Assembly (NCBI GenBank): GCA_020091685.1
Contig: CM034607.1
Location: 35,026,768 to 35,090,767, forward strand
DNA from: Lutjanus erythropterus
Lineage: Eukaryota; Chordata; Actinopteri; Lutjaniformes; Lutjanidae
Direction of reading: 5' to 3'
DNA length: 64,000 bases
Shown one piece after another: positions 10,919 through 23,548 of this stretch; within the stretch, counting starts at the first letter, position 1, and each line of letters starts with the position of its first letter. The notes beneath the pieces were generated by a model. That model was not told the DNA's origin. It did not search any database and was given only the letters and a program-made list of their open reading frames with translations. A program made the translations under genes and the position numbers.

Positions 10919-13900
10919 TCACAAAGACAGAAGTCGAGGACACAGACACACACCTGAGCACAGGTAGAGTCCGACGATGATGACGACACACAGGGCGAGG
11001 AAAGCTGGAAGGACACAGATCCCCAGACTCCAACATGGCTGCCTGAGTGGCTCCCGGTCAGCTCCTTCAAACACAAAATACAGGAATGGATCGATTGATT
11101 TTCAGACTTCTGGTCCTTGAGAACTCAATATTTTGGAAATATAAATGTTTCCACTTGTATAAATCCCAAACACCCCCAGAGCTGTGTCTTTTCAGTACTC
11201 ATTTTCATTTTCCTGTGAACCACAGCAATGTTGAAAATTTGCTTTTGAGAGACGTCTGTCAGGTTTGAAACCAAATGAAAGTTTTTGCATGATGCTAAAG
11301 GCTCTTTCATGCACCTGCAACCTTCAACCTTAATGTGAAACATTTAGAAATAAAAAAAGCAATGCAATAAAAGTTATGACTGCTTTGCTGTTTGCACAGA
11401 TGACTTATACGGACGGTGTGGACAGGTTGAATAAATGATCCTCTTACCATCAACCACGAGACGAATCCCTCTGTTAACACAAACAGCTGTTGCACGCCTC
11501 CCTGTGCAGAAATACAGCCCTGCGTCCTCCTCCTCCACCTGCAGGATCTCCAGACGCACAGTACCGTCCTCCACAGAACCCGCGGTACGGATCCGACTGT
11601 CTGCAGAGTGAAACTCAGCAGTATCTTCCTCTCCCGCAAATGTGCTGGAGGTAACCGTCAGCAGGGGCAGCAGCTTGTCTGAGCGCAGCAGGTACCAGGT
11701 GATGTCAGAGCTGGACGTCAGGTTACAGGACAGAGAGACGTTCTGTCCGGTCTGGACCACCAGGGCTGAGCGGAGAACAGGTGAAGTTGCAGACAGGTGA
11801 GCTCCTGCAACACCTGAGGAGGGTCAGAGAGCAGACAGGTCAGAGTGAAGTTTATCCAGAGGCTGGTTTCACTCATCAGGACATTCGATTTTTATAATAG
11901 GCAGTATATACAAGACATGAGATATGGCCAAAAGTATGTGGACACCCCTTTCCATATACTTTAGCTTTATTTTTCTGGTATTCTATATTCTTTTTGATAT
12001 TCTCTGCTGATGACATATTTCAGTCGATATCAAATAAGTATTGAGGTTTAATACACAGCCACAGTTTCTCGCAGCTCCACCCATTGTGAGAAACACCAGA
12101 GAGTCAGCAGCAGTCAACAGGGAGCCATGCTCACAAGTTTTGAATGTTATTATCTCAAAACCAAAGCTGATAATCAACCCGTTACCATGACAAAATAAAA
12201 GGGTGTTTCCTCTTGTTACTATCAGGATGTACAGATGGTGTCTTGATAACTGTAGCAGCAGATTTAAACTCAAAATGTCAGATCTAGAGTTGATCAACAC
12301 ATCTGACGGTACTTCAGTCTGACTTATTTCTGTACAGACTTCATGTTAACATTCAAACACCAACCAGTGAGGCTGGTTTCTTCTGCAGTAAACCAGCAAA
12401 CAAAATTAATTCTTTTGGTTGGAGCCTCTGTACTCTACAGTGTCTATTTCCTGCTCTTTAAAAATGTTCTCGGAAGGAGGAATTTGTGTTTTTCACGAGT
12501 CTAAAAACAAACTTTTGGTTTTTTACATGTTGAGAGAGACTTGATCATCACACCACTGTGCAAAACCACCGACCACAGGTCCATGAGGCGACTCATTACC
12601 ACGACGCAAACTGTCCAAATAGTACTTTTAAATAGTTCTGAATACTTCCTACACCACCACCACCACTATATTTGTCATTATAAAGTTTTATAAAGCTGAA
12701 GTGATCAGATAAAATAGAAGTTGCTGCCTTTTGCCAACATAAAGGCAGAATACAGTAACTTCCAAACAAGGTCAAAGGTCCAATCAGAGGTTGGGATTAA
12801 TATGTAGAAACAATAACCTGATATAACGATATAAAATTACCACATATCTAATTATCTGCCTGCAACTATTTTCAGTTAAGTGTGTGGATGAAAACAAACA
12901 CGTAAATGTGCAGTACTGAACCACTTCAGGCCCCCCGTGAGATGACAGTGGCCCCAAGACAGTTAGAGTTTGAGGCCCCTGATTTACAGGTGAAAGGCTA
13001 TGACTCGTGGTGTGAAACCAATCAGATTCTACAGTGGGCGGGACATGAGTTAGACCACAGAATGACAGAAAGAGGCACTGCATCAGAGCAAAAGTAGCAT
13101 GTATAGGGTCCGAGCACCTTATTATTTCACACAACAAATCACATTTTTGAGGGCTTAAACATACTCAGACACCCAACAAATTTAACATGTCAGGGTGTAA
13201 AAATATAGTAGAGATACAGTTTTCTACAATAATGGTGGCCCCTTGCAGCAAGTTTCATTGATATGCATGAAAATGTATCACGTCTAGATGCACAAAAAAG
13301 TCTTTTGGACCGATCGCCTAAACCCAACAGGAAGTCAGCCATTTTGAACTAACACATTTACTTCAGAGTCACTGTGCGGCATCTAGACCAAAGTGTCGTC
13401 AAAAGTTATTCAAAGTTTTAGCTGTCGTCGAAGGCTGTTGCCGTGGCGTCAAATTTCGATGTCTCACCATAACACATGAAATTGCCATAACTTTGGTGTA
13501 AATGATCCGATCTGCATCAGACTTCACATTTGAGAGCAGTCCCACCCTGAACACGTCTACATGGTGATATTCAGTTACAGACTGCCACAGCGTCACAGCG
13601 CCACCCACTGGCAACAAGAAGTAAGACTTCTCTAACAGTCTTCATTTGATTTACGTGAAATTTTCTCAGCGTGGTCTTCACTTGATATACTGGAACATCA
13701 CACACTATTAGTGGGTGTTCTTCAGCGCCACCTAGTAGAGGCAGGAAGTGACATCAAATTCCTTCCTACAGTGTTGAAAATGTGTGAAAATTCAGAGCCT
13801 TGTCAACCAGATGGCGTTTGGCGATGCTTGCAGATTCCAATAAAGATTCCAATGATTAAAAGAAAAGGCTAAATATGGATTCCAATAATTGGTTAACACC

Positions 13901-14305
13901 TTCTGCACACCTGAGGACCACAGACTGTGCCTGAAACTTCATTCTGCATGGATAAACTGCCTACAGAAACCTTGTGCCTCTGAAACCTCAGAACAGGTGA
14001 CAGATGTTCAGTTCGTGACCTCGAACCTTCTTTGCTTTCAGTTTAGTTTTGACATATGTGGCATGAAAGGCTTCACCACAAACACATGATTAATGATTCA
14101 TGAGTGGAATCATCAGCATAAACAAAAACAGACACATATGAGCACTAAGATTTCACATGAAGTCCTGTCTTATTCTGTCTCCTCACAGTAACCTTCAAAC
14201 TCCAGAGTGAAGCCTGCTGCTCTGACTGCAAACAAATCAGCTAATAAAATATAAAATAATCAATAACTTACAAATCAAAGTCAGGATCCATGTGAGAGCT
14301 GCCAT
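10919..14305 (-). CDS. single V-type Ig-domain transmembrane protein with very short tail
   Basis: Three exons join in phase on the minus strand: 14305-14272 (start, MAALTWILTLI), 11813-11448 (V domain) and 11064-10954 (stalk and membrane). The signal peptide is split by a phase-1 intron, as is usual for Ig receptors. The V domain shows VSLSC, ITWYLL and EDAGLYFC, the standard Cys-Trp-DxGxYxC framework, with N-glycosylation sites in QNVS and CNLT. The membrane exon has GICVLPAFLALCVVIIVGLY with no charged residue inside. After it, either the donor at 10953 is ignored and the frame stops at 10919, or splicing to an acceptor near 10860 gives a stop within two codons; both leave almost no cytoplasmic tail. 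Family unknown; it resembles teleost immune-type receptors. The large first intron (about 2.4 kb) contains dispersed repeats. Confidence 0.78.
13098..13840. repeat. probable dispersed repeat inside the Ig gene intron
   Basis: The tract begins near gggtccgagcacc and contains caggaagtcagccattttga and two gcgccacc(c/t)a boxes. These words recur in a dispersed non-coding repeat common in fish genomes. The limits are approximate and the class is unknown. Confidence 0.45.
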
Positions 14306-14610
14306 GATTAAGAACAGGTGAGTGCAGAGCTGCAGGAGGACTGATCAGTTTATGGGGTGAACTGATTTTTATTTGGAGGAAGTGAGCGGGGACTTCACAT
14401 CAGAGACCACCAACATGTCTTTAAAACGGAACTCTGTTGACATTTTCCACTTAACTAACATTTCTCCCTGTATCAGGGCAGAAACTCGCACAGTGAGACC
14501 ACAGCCTTAGGTTTCGTTTCTGCAGAGCTCCGTCAAGTTATCGTCGGACGTCACACTTCCGGGAGATGTTTCAAAATAAGAGCACGTCAAAAATCCACGT
14601 AGTGGTTGTA

Positions 14611-14611
14611 G

Positions 14612-14643
<32 letters not shown>

Positions 14644-14644
14644 T
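14611..14644. repeat. (CTTT)n microsatellite
   Basis: About eight CTTT units lie just upstream of the minus-strand Ig gene. Confidence 0.9.
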
Positions 14645-15218
14645 GTTTTTACTTGTCAGAACATGTTATATCAAATGGATGGGATCAATTTGAAAAAAAA
14701 TATTTTTATTGATTTATAATGCTTAATAACAGTTATCATTATTATTATTATATATGACACTCGGCCACAAAACAACAGACACATATAAGCCTGCATTAAA
14801 AAAATACAAGAAACAATATAATAGCGTGTAAAACGGCGACAATAATAATTCAATGAATTAATTACCTGATGTCGGTGAAAGCCTGGTGTGTGTGAAATAG
14901 AAAGTCAATACAACAAAAGCTCTGTCGTTCCCCTTTAATAATTATAGACATAATAATTAATACTTAATAGGCCTGTATCATCAATTTTACATTAAAAAAT
15001 AGATTACAAAATGCTTCATAAAGAGAATCAGAAAACCAACTGTAATAAAAACAAATTAAGACGTTAACTGGACCAGAATAAAATAGGTTAAACTTATTTC
15101 TGTAATATTAAATTAAAGAAATAAAGCCTCTTGGTTGTACTTGAAATTCGGAATTTTTAAAATCGTATTTCAGCCGTCAACGTCTAATCTCGTGCTTTTA
15201 TTTCGAAAAGTCTCAGCG

Positions 15219-15230
15219 GAAATCGAAACT
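15219..15230 (+). promoter_or_regulatory. ISRE in the promoter of the two-Ig-domain gene
   Basis: GAAATCGAAACT matches GAAANNGAAACT exactly, 120 bases before the start codon at 15351. Interferon inducibility is inferred from this site only. Confidence 0.7.
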
Positions 15231-15350
15231 CTCTGCGGTTGGGAGTAGAATTGATAAATCAAGTCTCAGCTGAGCGTCAACAGTCTGAAACCAAACGGTC
15301 TGTGGAGGACAGAGAAGAAGACTGAACTGAGGCTCCAAACAGAGGACATC

Positions 15351-18300
15351 ATGAAAACTGTCCGTAACAGACACTGGTAAGAAATATTATCACTGCACTT
15401 TATTTTGAAGCGAACGGCCAAAAGTATTGTTTTATTATTATTATTATTTGTTTTTTCCCATTTTCTGTCTGTCTGTGCAGAATAATCAGAGAAAGTCTTT
15501 TTTAATTATTAAATATGACAGTAAATAAACTGTCAGGCTGCAGGACTGAAGATTTCTGCAGAATAAAGAAACAACAGCAGAAGAAGACGAAGAAGAAGAA
15601 GTGTGTTTTTGTTTAGATTCACTTGTGCAGGATTGTGTCTGTGGCAGCAGCACTGACTGCACACATGATGAACACAAACTGACGCGCCGCTGCAGTTTCG
15701 TTACTCAGGAAATCATCTGGTGTCCAGAATCGAAACTCCGCCGCTCTGAACGGGGCGGGGCCAAATAACCTTCAGATTACATTAATAAATGATTTAATAT
15801 TTAATAAAAATTAAACCTCATGACCTTTTATTAAGTTTACACAGTGAATATGAAGAATAAACATCTGAAACAGGATTTCTGAATCCTGATTGGCTGTAGG
15901 TTTAAAGGGCCAACGTGTAAAAAAATATTCTAATACTCAAATAAATCTAAACTTAATATGTAAAAAAAAAAGAAAAAAGTATTCAACAATAACAAAAAAA
16001 GAAAAAAGTATTCAACAATAACATAAAAAAATAAAATATGAACATATAGCATATCAGAAATCTGCTGCGACCACACCCTGTATTAGAAACTAAAACCTTC
16101 TGGACAAATACTGAACAAAATTACTTGATATAATATCATATAGTTTATATTTGTGAAAAACTCCTTATGTATTTTAAAATGGAACTCTATCATCACTGAA
16201 ACTATTATATTATTATTTAGTATTATATTAGAGCAGCAACGATTAATTGATTAACTGATTATTAAATGAATCTACATCTATTTTGATAATGGAGTCAGAA
16301 TCTGTTTGAATATTTTTTTCAGCCTCTTAAATGTGATTTTTTTTTTTTTTTTTACAAACAACTATTAATCGATTAATCAAGAAAAGAATCAACAGATTAA
16401 TTAACTATGAAATGATCATTAGTTGTATTAATAGTAATATAATATAATATCCTTTAAATTCTGTTTTCTTTATTCTTATTTATAGGCCTATATTAAAAAA
16501 AAGTGTCTAAAAATGATATCAGTGCTGTGAAACAAATTAATCATTATAAATATGTATTTAAAAAAACAGAATTTAATTAATCTATTTAAATTATCCCAAG
16601 CAGGTTTTGTCTGCATTATGTTCTGTGAAATAAGTTTTCACATCGGTGAAATGTGATTCCTGTGTGACGGATTGTGGGCAGAAGAAGCAGCACTGGAGTC
16701 TTTAAAGATTTATTGTTGCTTCTTTTTCTTCTCATGATTCTCGTGTGTGTTTCAGGTTTTTCATATTTCTACACTGTCTCCTGGTTGGCAGGTTAGTTGG
16801 TGAGTATCGACCTGACATTAACACAAACACACAGTTTATAGTTTATGTTTGTCTCTTTGTTTGTTTCATCCTTTCTCATTAGAACAAATAAAGGGATATT
16901 TTTGTACAATCAGTTTAAATTGTAATCACATTACTTTCATAATAAATCACTGCCTGACTTGAATGAGTTTGTCAAGTTTGTAGAAAAAGAAATAAAATAT
17001 GTCTGATATTTGCTGAGCCAGATTGTACAGGAAGTTAACTATATTAATTGCCAAATAAGAACTGAATGATTAAACATATATTGATTGAAAATGAATCAAT
17101 TAATTAATCATCTATAAATGGCATTAACTGTGCTTCATTTGACATTGTTTTATCTGGTGGAGCCATTTATTGGATAAGGAAACTTCAAATTAAACTTAAA
17201 ATAAGAAAAAAGGAGAAAAAAAAAACAAGAAAAAAATGAAAATGAGGGAAAATGTGTGCTTTTTATTTATTAATGATTAATCAGTTATTAGAATTTTCAA
17301 CTATTGGCTACAGAAAATGCAGAAGATTTGCAAACTTAATGGGAAACAAAGTCTACTTAGAGACAGGTGACACATTTTGAAACATGAAACTCGTCTGTTC
17401 TGTAACCAAACATGATTTCTGTTGATTAAAGCACAGAAATGTGATTTATCTCGATGAAGAGGAGAATTAATCATTTTGTATATAAATATATCATTTGCCT
17501 CGGCTGTAAAGTGCTGGAACAGCTTGAAAATACTTGAAAACTTTGGACAAATTTTAATTAACATGTGTAAATCTGATTTTGAGGACCTCAGAGTGGACAA
17601 AGTCACTGTGAATTCTGATGGGGGATGAACCAGGGTCCTCTCTGTTAGTGAGGAGATCTTCCTCTGTTTCCTCCTTCATGGTCTCTCTCTCCTTCCAGAC
17701 TCCTCTTCCCTGTCCTCCACCACCTTCTCCGAGTCTATCATCTCCATGGTGGGGAACCAGGCGGTCCTTCCCTGCAGCTGGAAGTCCCGTCTGGGGGACA
17801 TGGCCCCGTCCAACTGCCACATCCAGTGGAGGAACCCGGCCGACACGGTGTTCGAGCTGCGGGGGGAGCAGAGATGGCAGGCGGAGAAGTTCGAGGGCCG
17901 GGTGGAGGTTCCCGAGGAGAGGCTGGGGTCCGGGGACTGTTCCCTGATCATCAGGGACGTTCAGATCGGAGACACGGGGAGATATGAGAGCTTCATGGTG
18001 GTGGACGGAGTGAGGTCCAGGAAGACCAAAGTCTTCATCCAGAGTGTCAAGCTGTCGGTGTTCGGTCAGTCGGAGTTTGGATGACTTTCATGTTTTCTCA
18101 GATTTTCCATTTCTCTTCTATTCTATTATTATTCTGTCTTTTCTCATCTGTTTTTTCTTTCTTTTCTTTAATCTGTCTGAAGTCCATTCCTCTCCTTTCA
18201 TCATCTTTTCCTGTATTTTTACTGATGTAATTTTTCAGTCATTTGCCCTCATGTCTGTTTCTTCCTTTGTCTGTCTTTCCAATCTGTCTATGCTTGAATT

Positions 18301-21300
18301 TAATAATCCTTTCTCTTGTCTTCGTCGTCCACTTTGTCTCATTTTTTCCTGTTATCTTTTCTTCTTGTTCTACTTTGGGTACCCACATGATTCTCATGAA
18401 TGTCTATTAAGAGCTAATTTTGCCAAAAAGTTTTCACGCATGTTTCTTTCTGAGTGTTCGTTTGGTTTTTCCTTCCCGTCCAGAACTTGTTGTCCGTCTA
18501 CTTTCTGCCTTAATCTATGTGAACGCAGCATAAAAGTTTTGGGTACTTTCAGTGGAAATGCGGTGTCTGTAGTTTCATTTTTATTAGTCTTCAACAATGC
18601 TGACGTCTCCACTCTGGACTCTTTTAATCTGACTGTTGGTGAATTTCTTTTTCCATCTAGATCATAAATCACTTCAGTCTCGTGGTCCAGGTGAGGACTT
18701 GGTTCTGAGTCTCTATACCCGTCACTCCATGAGAGTTGTCTTCCAGGGCAGGTGAGCTCCAGCACTTTTTTCTGTTAAAGTAAAATTAATACAATTTAAG
18801 AAAAAGCTTAAATTCACATCCACTGACCTTTCATCCTCCTCATTTCATCTTTTCATGTCACTTCCTCTCATCTCTTTGTTTTTTCCCCCACAAAACTCCC
18901 ACGAAATGATTGTTTGCGTCAAACTAAAGCAAATTACAGGCTGGTAGTAAAGTTATGAGTCAGCCCATGAAGTCTGCTTACAAAATACAGAGGTTAAATA
19001 CAGACACACCCCTGAGGGTTTGGAAAGAAAAAGACTTTCCAATGCAGGTGGATGTCATTTTGGAATTGGAAAAAATACTTGTATCGGATTCATCTTTTGT
19101 TGTTTTAAGCTGCACAGTGAACTCAGGATCCGTCAGGATGTCGTATTCACACGTCAAACTATTTTAATATCAGTCAGAGGTCTGGACTCAAGTCAGACTC
19201 AAATTTAGACTCGACTTGGACTTTAACACCAATTTCAAGTTGCACAAAGAGTCAAACCTCTGGTGGTGTTACATTTGGTGATGATGGCTTGTTTAACGCT
19301 CGAAACTCAAAGTTTAGGATTTTGGACTTGAGTGCAAAGAACTGAGACTAACTGCCATTTGACACCACATGCAGCTCGTGTGCAGCTCAGCTGCTGTTCG
19401 TCTGCTGTGCTGCATCTGTTGCAGACTAAGTATGTCACTTAGAGTGGTAGCAGATTGTGTGTATTTACACCAGATGTGAATGCAGCACGTTGTGGCTGCA
19501 GCAAATGTAGAATAGAGTTCTACCTTTACTGTGTGCTGCAAACCTGCTGCTGCACACAAAACAGTATTTAAACACCTATTTAAAAATGCTTTAAAATGAT
19601 GTCCTACACAGTATCTGATTATTTTTAATCATATGTGTGTCTCCTATATTTCTCCTGGCTGAAAACAAACATGAATATGAAGCTTTCCTGTCTTATTTTG
19701 TGGAGGTACTGGTTGAATTTGAAAATATTTAACTAGGCTGATTTAACTGTACGCTCAAATAGGTTTCTGTGATATTATTCACTTCTGTGTTCAGGGCGTC
19801 TCCCATTCTCACTGCTCAGCAACCACCCACAAACACCCTAGCAACCAAGGTCGCCCTCCTTACATCACATCCTGTTTGTTGTCGTCCTGTAGTTAAATTA
19901 ATTCAGATGAGAAATGGACAAGGAAAGACAGAAAGAGTTCTGTGACTCACAGAACCAGCTTTACTTCTCCTCTACTTGTTGTATGTTGGTTGAGAACACA
20001 AACAGAGTGTGTTCTGAACGGAGTCGGTGTAAAATAACATTCAGCTCGACGTGCTGCATGCATGTCGCTGCTGTACTGCATGCAGTGTGAAACAGCTGTT
20101 ACTTGTGACTTGCTCCACCTCTGCAGGATGTACCCAGGACTCATGAAAACCAGTGATACTTGTTTTACTTTTGATTTTCAAGAACTGAAAACTCACTTAT
20201 TTTACACAAAAATATGAAAGTCTGCTCACATGTCCTGTTCATTTCTGTTGCAGTAAAGTGGGATTATCAAGCAGACAGACTGACCAATAAAAACCTACCA
20301 ATCCTACCAAATCACAGCACCATCTAGTGGACAGAATGAGGAATTGATTTTAATATTCTAGAATCAAAATGTTTATTTTGCATTAATGTTTTATATAAAT
20401 AGGATAGACACTTGGTGTCAGCGTGTTGGTACAATATTGCCATGCTAATTTCACGATCCTATGCTGTATTGATTTTCCCTCTCCTGGTTAAGAAAAGCTC
20501 AGTCACCAGCATGTTGTTTCTCCTCTCAAACACTTGAGAGTTTGTGTGGCTCTGATGAACAGTGCAGTCTCTGTGAGGCCTTCATGGCGTCTGTTCTGTC
20601 CTCAGTCTAACAGTTGGTGACCTGTGTTTCACAGGAACAGCTCAGAGTGGACAGACCTGTGGATGAGGGGGGACGAGGACAGTCACCGTGTGCAGAAGCA
20701 TCCTCTGAACGAGGAGCTGACCATAAAGAAGTTAACGGACGCGGACGAAGGAACGTACAAAGTTCTGGATCAGCACGGCCTCGCTGTCAGCACCGTGCAG
20801 CTCTCTATGGAAGGTGAGAGGAAGACTTCACTGAAACACAAGCATGTGAAATGACGTCACACCGTCCCCAGTCCACTGTGAGCAGGGATTTTCTTAAACG
20901 TACAAGTGGCCTTTGAGGTTTCGCTTCATTAACTTTCAGTAGAGAGAGAAAATGTCCCACATCTGCTCTCTGTCTGTGCCACACATGAACTCCCCTTCCT
21001 GTCCTGCAGAAGCCCCTGTGTTCCTGTCCTCCCCCACCCACCTGCACACCTGCTCCCACTTCCTCATTAAACCTTGCAGTACACAGTATACAGGCATCAA
21101 TCCATTGCAAGTCCGAAGTCCAGTTCCAAGTCAGTGTTCCCAACTTCCTGAGTGCGTTCCAGTGTATCCGCCCGGGAAAACATGGACACCTGCTGCAAAC
21201 TGCACATGCAGGATTTCATTCCAACCCAACACTGCAGCAGCTGAGATAAAGAGACAGATAATACAGACATGCGTCACAACTGACCCTTTGTTAAGCCCCG

Positions 21301-21765
21301 CCCTCCTTAGTTACTGTTGCCATGCCTGCCAAGCTTTCCTGCATCTGTGCAGGTTACAGTGAAGGCAGTAAGCATTGACAGATGAGGCCTTTGAAACCTT
21401 TGAATGTAGTATTTCTTCTGTTATTGTGCAAATTAATAAATGAAAAAATAATAACAAAAAAACTGACGTAACTGCTCTGTTTTACAGAAAACTCTTCAGC
21501 TCTCAAATTCCACCAAACTTTGGACAAACAAGCACCAACAGGTGAGAACGTTATTTAAAAATGATATTCTGGCAAATGCAGCAGACCTGAAGAAGATTCA
21601 CATGAGGGGAAAATGTTTAAAAACTAAATCTTCTTGAACTGGATTAACCCCGTGTCTCCGTCCTCTGATGTCTTTCCAGGTGATGCTGCCAAAAGCAGCC
21701 GTTGTTCAGCTCTTCTCGTCTTCTCTGTTCTTGTTGCAAGTTTCCAAATTCTTCATCTCCTCTGA
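15351..21765 (+). CDS. two-Ig-domain surface protein with GPI-type C-terminus (7 exons, 281 aa)
   Basis: Exons 15351-15376, 16756-16799, 17699-18064, 18661-18751, 20635-20813, 21488-21541 and 21680-21765 join in frame at GT-AG sites. Residues 1-23 form a signal peptide (FFIFLHCLLVG core) split over two exons. Residues 24 to about 145 form a V-like domain: AVLPCSW, HIQW, then DTGRYESF, where the usual second cysteine after the tyrosine is absent. Exons 4-5 form a second Ig-like unit (DLVLSLY ... DEGTYKVLD) without the canonical cysteines. The last 20 residues are hydrophobic (CSALLVFSVLVASFQILHLL) after GDAAKSSR and end at the stop, which suggests GPI anchoring rather than a signalling tail. 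I recall similar teleost proteins annotated as galectin 17, but there is no galectin carbohydrate-recognition domain here and I could not verify the name. A butyrophilin/B7-like ligand is the other option. Confidence 0.82.
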
Positions 21766-23548
21766 GAAAATAACCCTGTTCAGTATAATGAACTTGAGAT
21801 GTAAATGTTCTCTTGGTGTCATTTATCATCATCATCATCATCATCGTCATCTTCATCGTGTTTCTGAACTGCAGCACTGAGACGTGACGTGAGCCCGGTC
21901 AGCTGTGAGTGAGATCGTGTCGACTGTAAGTTAAGGACAGAAAGAAGATCTGAGTGTGAGTGAAGTTTGTATTTTTTGTTTGAGAGGCTCACAGAGAACA
22001 AAATTCCTTTAAAGGAGCAGTTCAGCATTTTTAGAAATCTGTTTTCTTGCTGTGAGTTTTACTGTAGATGAGTGTGTAGAAGCAGAGTCAAGAAAATTAA
22101 ATCTTGAGAGTTTGATGAAAACATTAAAACCACTCACACATCTGCCCAGTCAATGTGAAGCTACAGTTGACATGGTTAGCCTAGCTTAGCATGAAGACTG
22201 GAAGCAGAGGGAAACAGTTAGCCTGTATGGAGTCATAGGAGAGCCATAAAAAAAAAAAAAAAACAATAAATCTGTAAAAGAATAAAGCAAGAAATGTGAA
22301 CATCTAAAGAAAAAAATATATAATTATATATTTTTTTCATATAGATTGTTCTACTATGAGTTTATTTATTTCTGTCCCAGACAGCGCAGGAAGTCCCGCC
22401 CAAAGCAAGTTGATTGACAACTTGGCCCTTTAACAAATAGCAAATGCAACAGAATAAATAATAATGACAATAAATAAATGACATTATATTAAAAAATTAA
22501 TGAATTAAAAACATACAGAAAAAAATGTATATGCAAAATATATACTTTTAAATAAATGTGAAAATAAATGAAAATGGTTATAATTATTCTTTTGTATTTT
22601 ATTATTTAGTCTTATATTTCCAAATTATTTATTCTTTGTCATATTTCTACATTTCTTGTTCTATTCTTATTCTTATTCTTCTTCTTCTTATTATTTCTTT
22701 TTTTTATGGCACTCCAAGAACTCCGTAAGTCTGTTGAGAAGTTCAGAAACTCAACTACCAACAGCTCTGAAGAGAAATATTTAGGATGCTAATGAGCTCT
22801 AATTTGTTTAATCACACAAGTAAAAACAGCATTTCTTGTTTTTTTATGGGACAATATGTTCTGCAAGATGATTTCTTTGTAAATAAAAACATGAATCATG
22901 AAGGGTTCTGAGAGATTAGCAGTAGAACAGTTCTTATTCTCACGCAGTTTTACACAGAATTTTAAATAATAAGGTCATGATTACTGATCTGTTTTAAATA
23001 GTAGCTGGTTTGAACAGTATTTGATTTCAATTTAACAATTTTGTTGCTCGATTTAAAAACTTTTCAGACTACAGAGATGTTTTTTTTTTTTCAAAAAGCA
23101 CCTAGCAACACATTTAGCTACTTTTAATTGTGGCTTTTAAAGTGGCTTAAATGCTAAAACTCACAAATGTTCCCTCTGAATGACACAAATGATAAACCTG
23201 ATTGATTTCATGCCTTGTTATTCTTGTTATTGTGAACTACAAATGTCAGCGTGGCTCAACTGTGTGACGTTAAAAATATGAATGTTTATTTATATCTAAA
23301 CTTTTTAAACATGCTTACATTATGTGTACATATAAAATATGTGATAAACAAATACAAACAAATTTCAAATCATGTTCTGCAGAGCTGATTTGAATATTCT
23401 GAATTTTACAGAATGACAGTTTCATGTCGTTATGAGCATCGACCTGCATGTAGCAACTTTTCCTGAGAATTAGACGGCAACACTGAGTGAAACTGAAAAT
23501 ACGAAGCTTCCTTTATGTCTTAAAAGTCTTAAACCCCTCAGCTGAAAC
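21766..23548. other. 3' UTR and AT-rich intergenic DNA
   Basis: The start is the 3' UTR of the two-Ig-domain gene, with AATAAA words near 22264 and 22280 and a (CAT)n run near 21830. The remainder is AT-rich with no recognised gene. Confidence 0.45.

Noticed and set aside
14511-14520. IRF-like site upstream of the minus-strand Ig gene
   Set aside because: On the minus strand it reads GAAACGAAAC, with one-base instead of two-base spacing, so it does not meet the ISRE consensus.
17618-17951. Overlapping antisense and alternate-frame ORFs in the V-domain exon
   Set aside because: They are shadows of the G+C-rich exon 17699-18064, which has splice sites and Ig motifs in one frame only.
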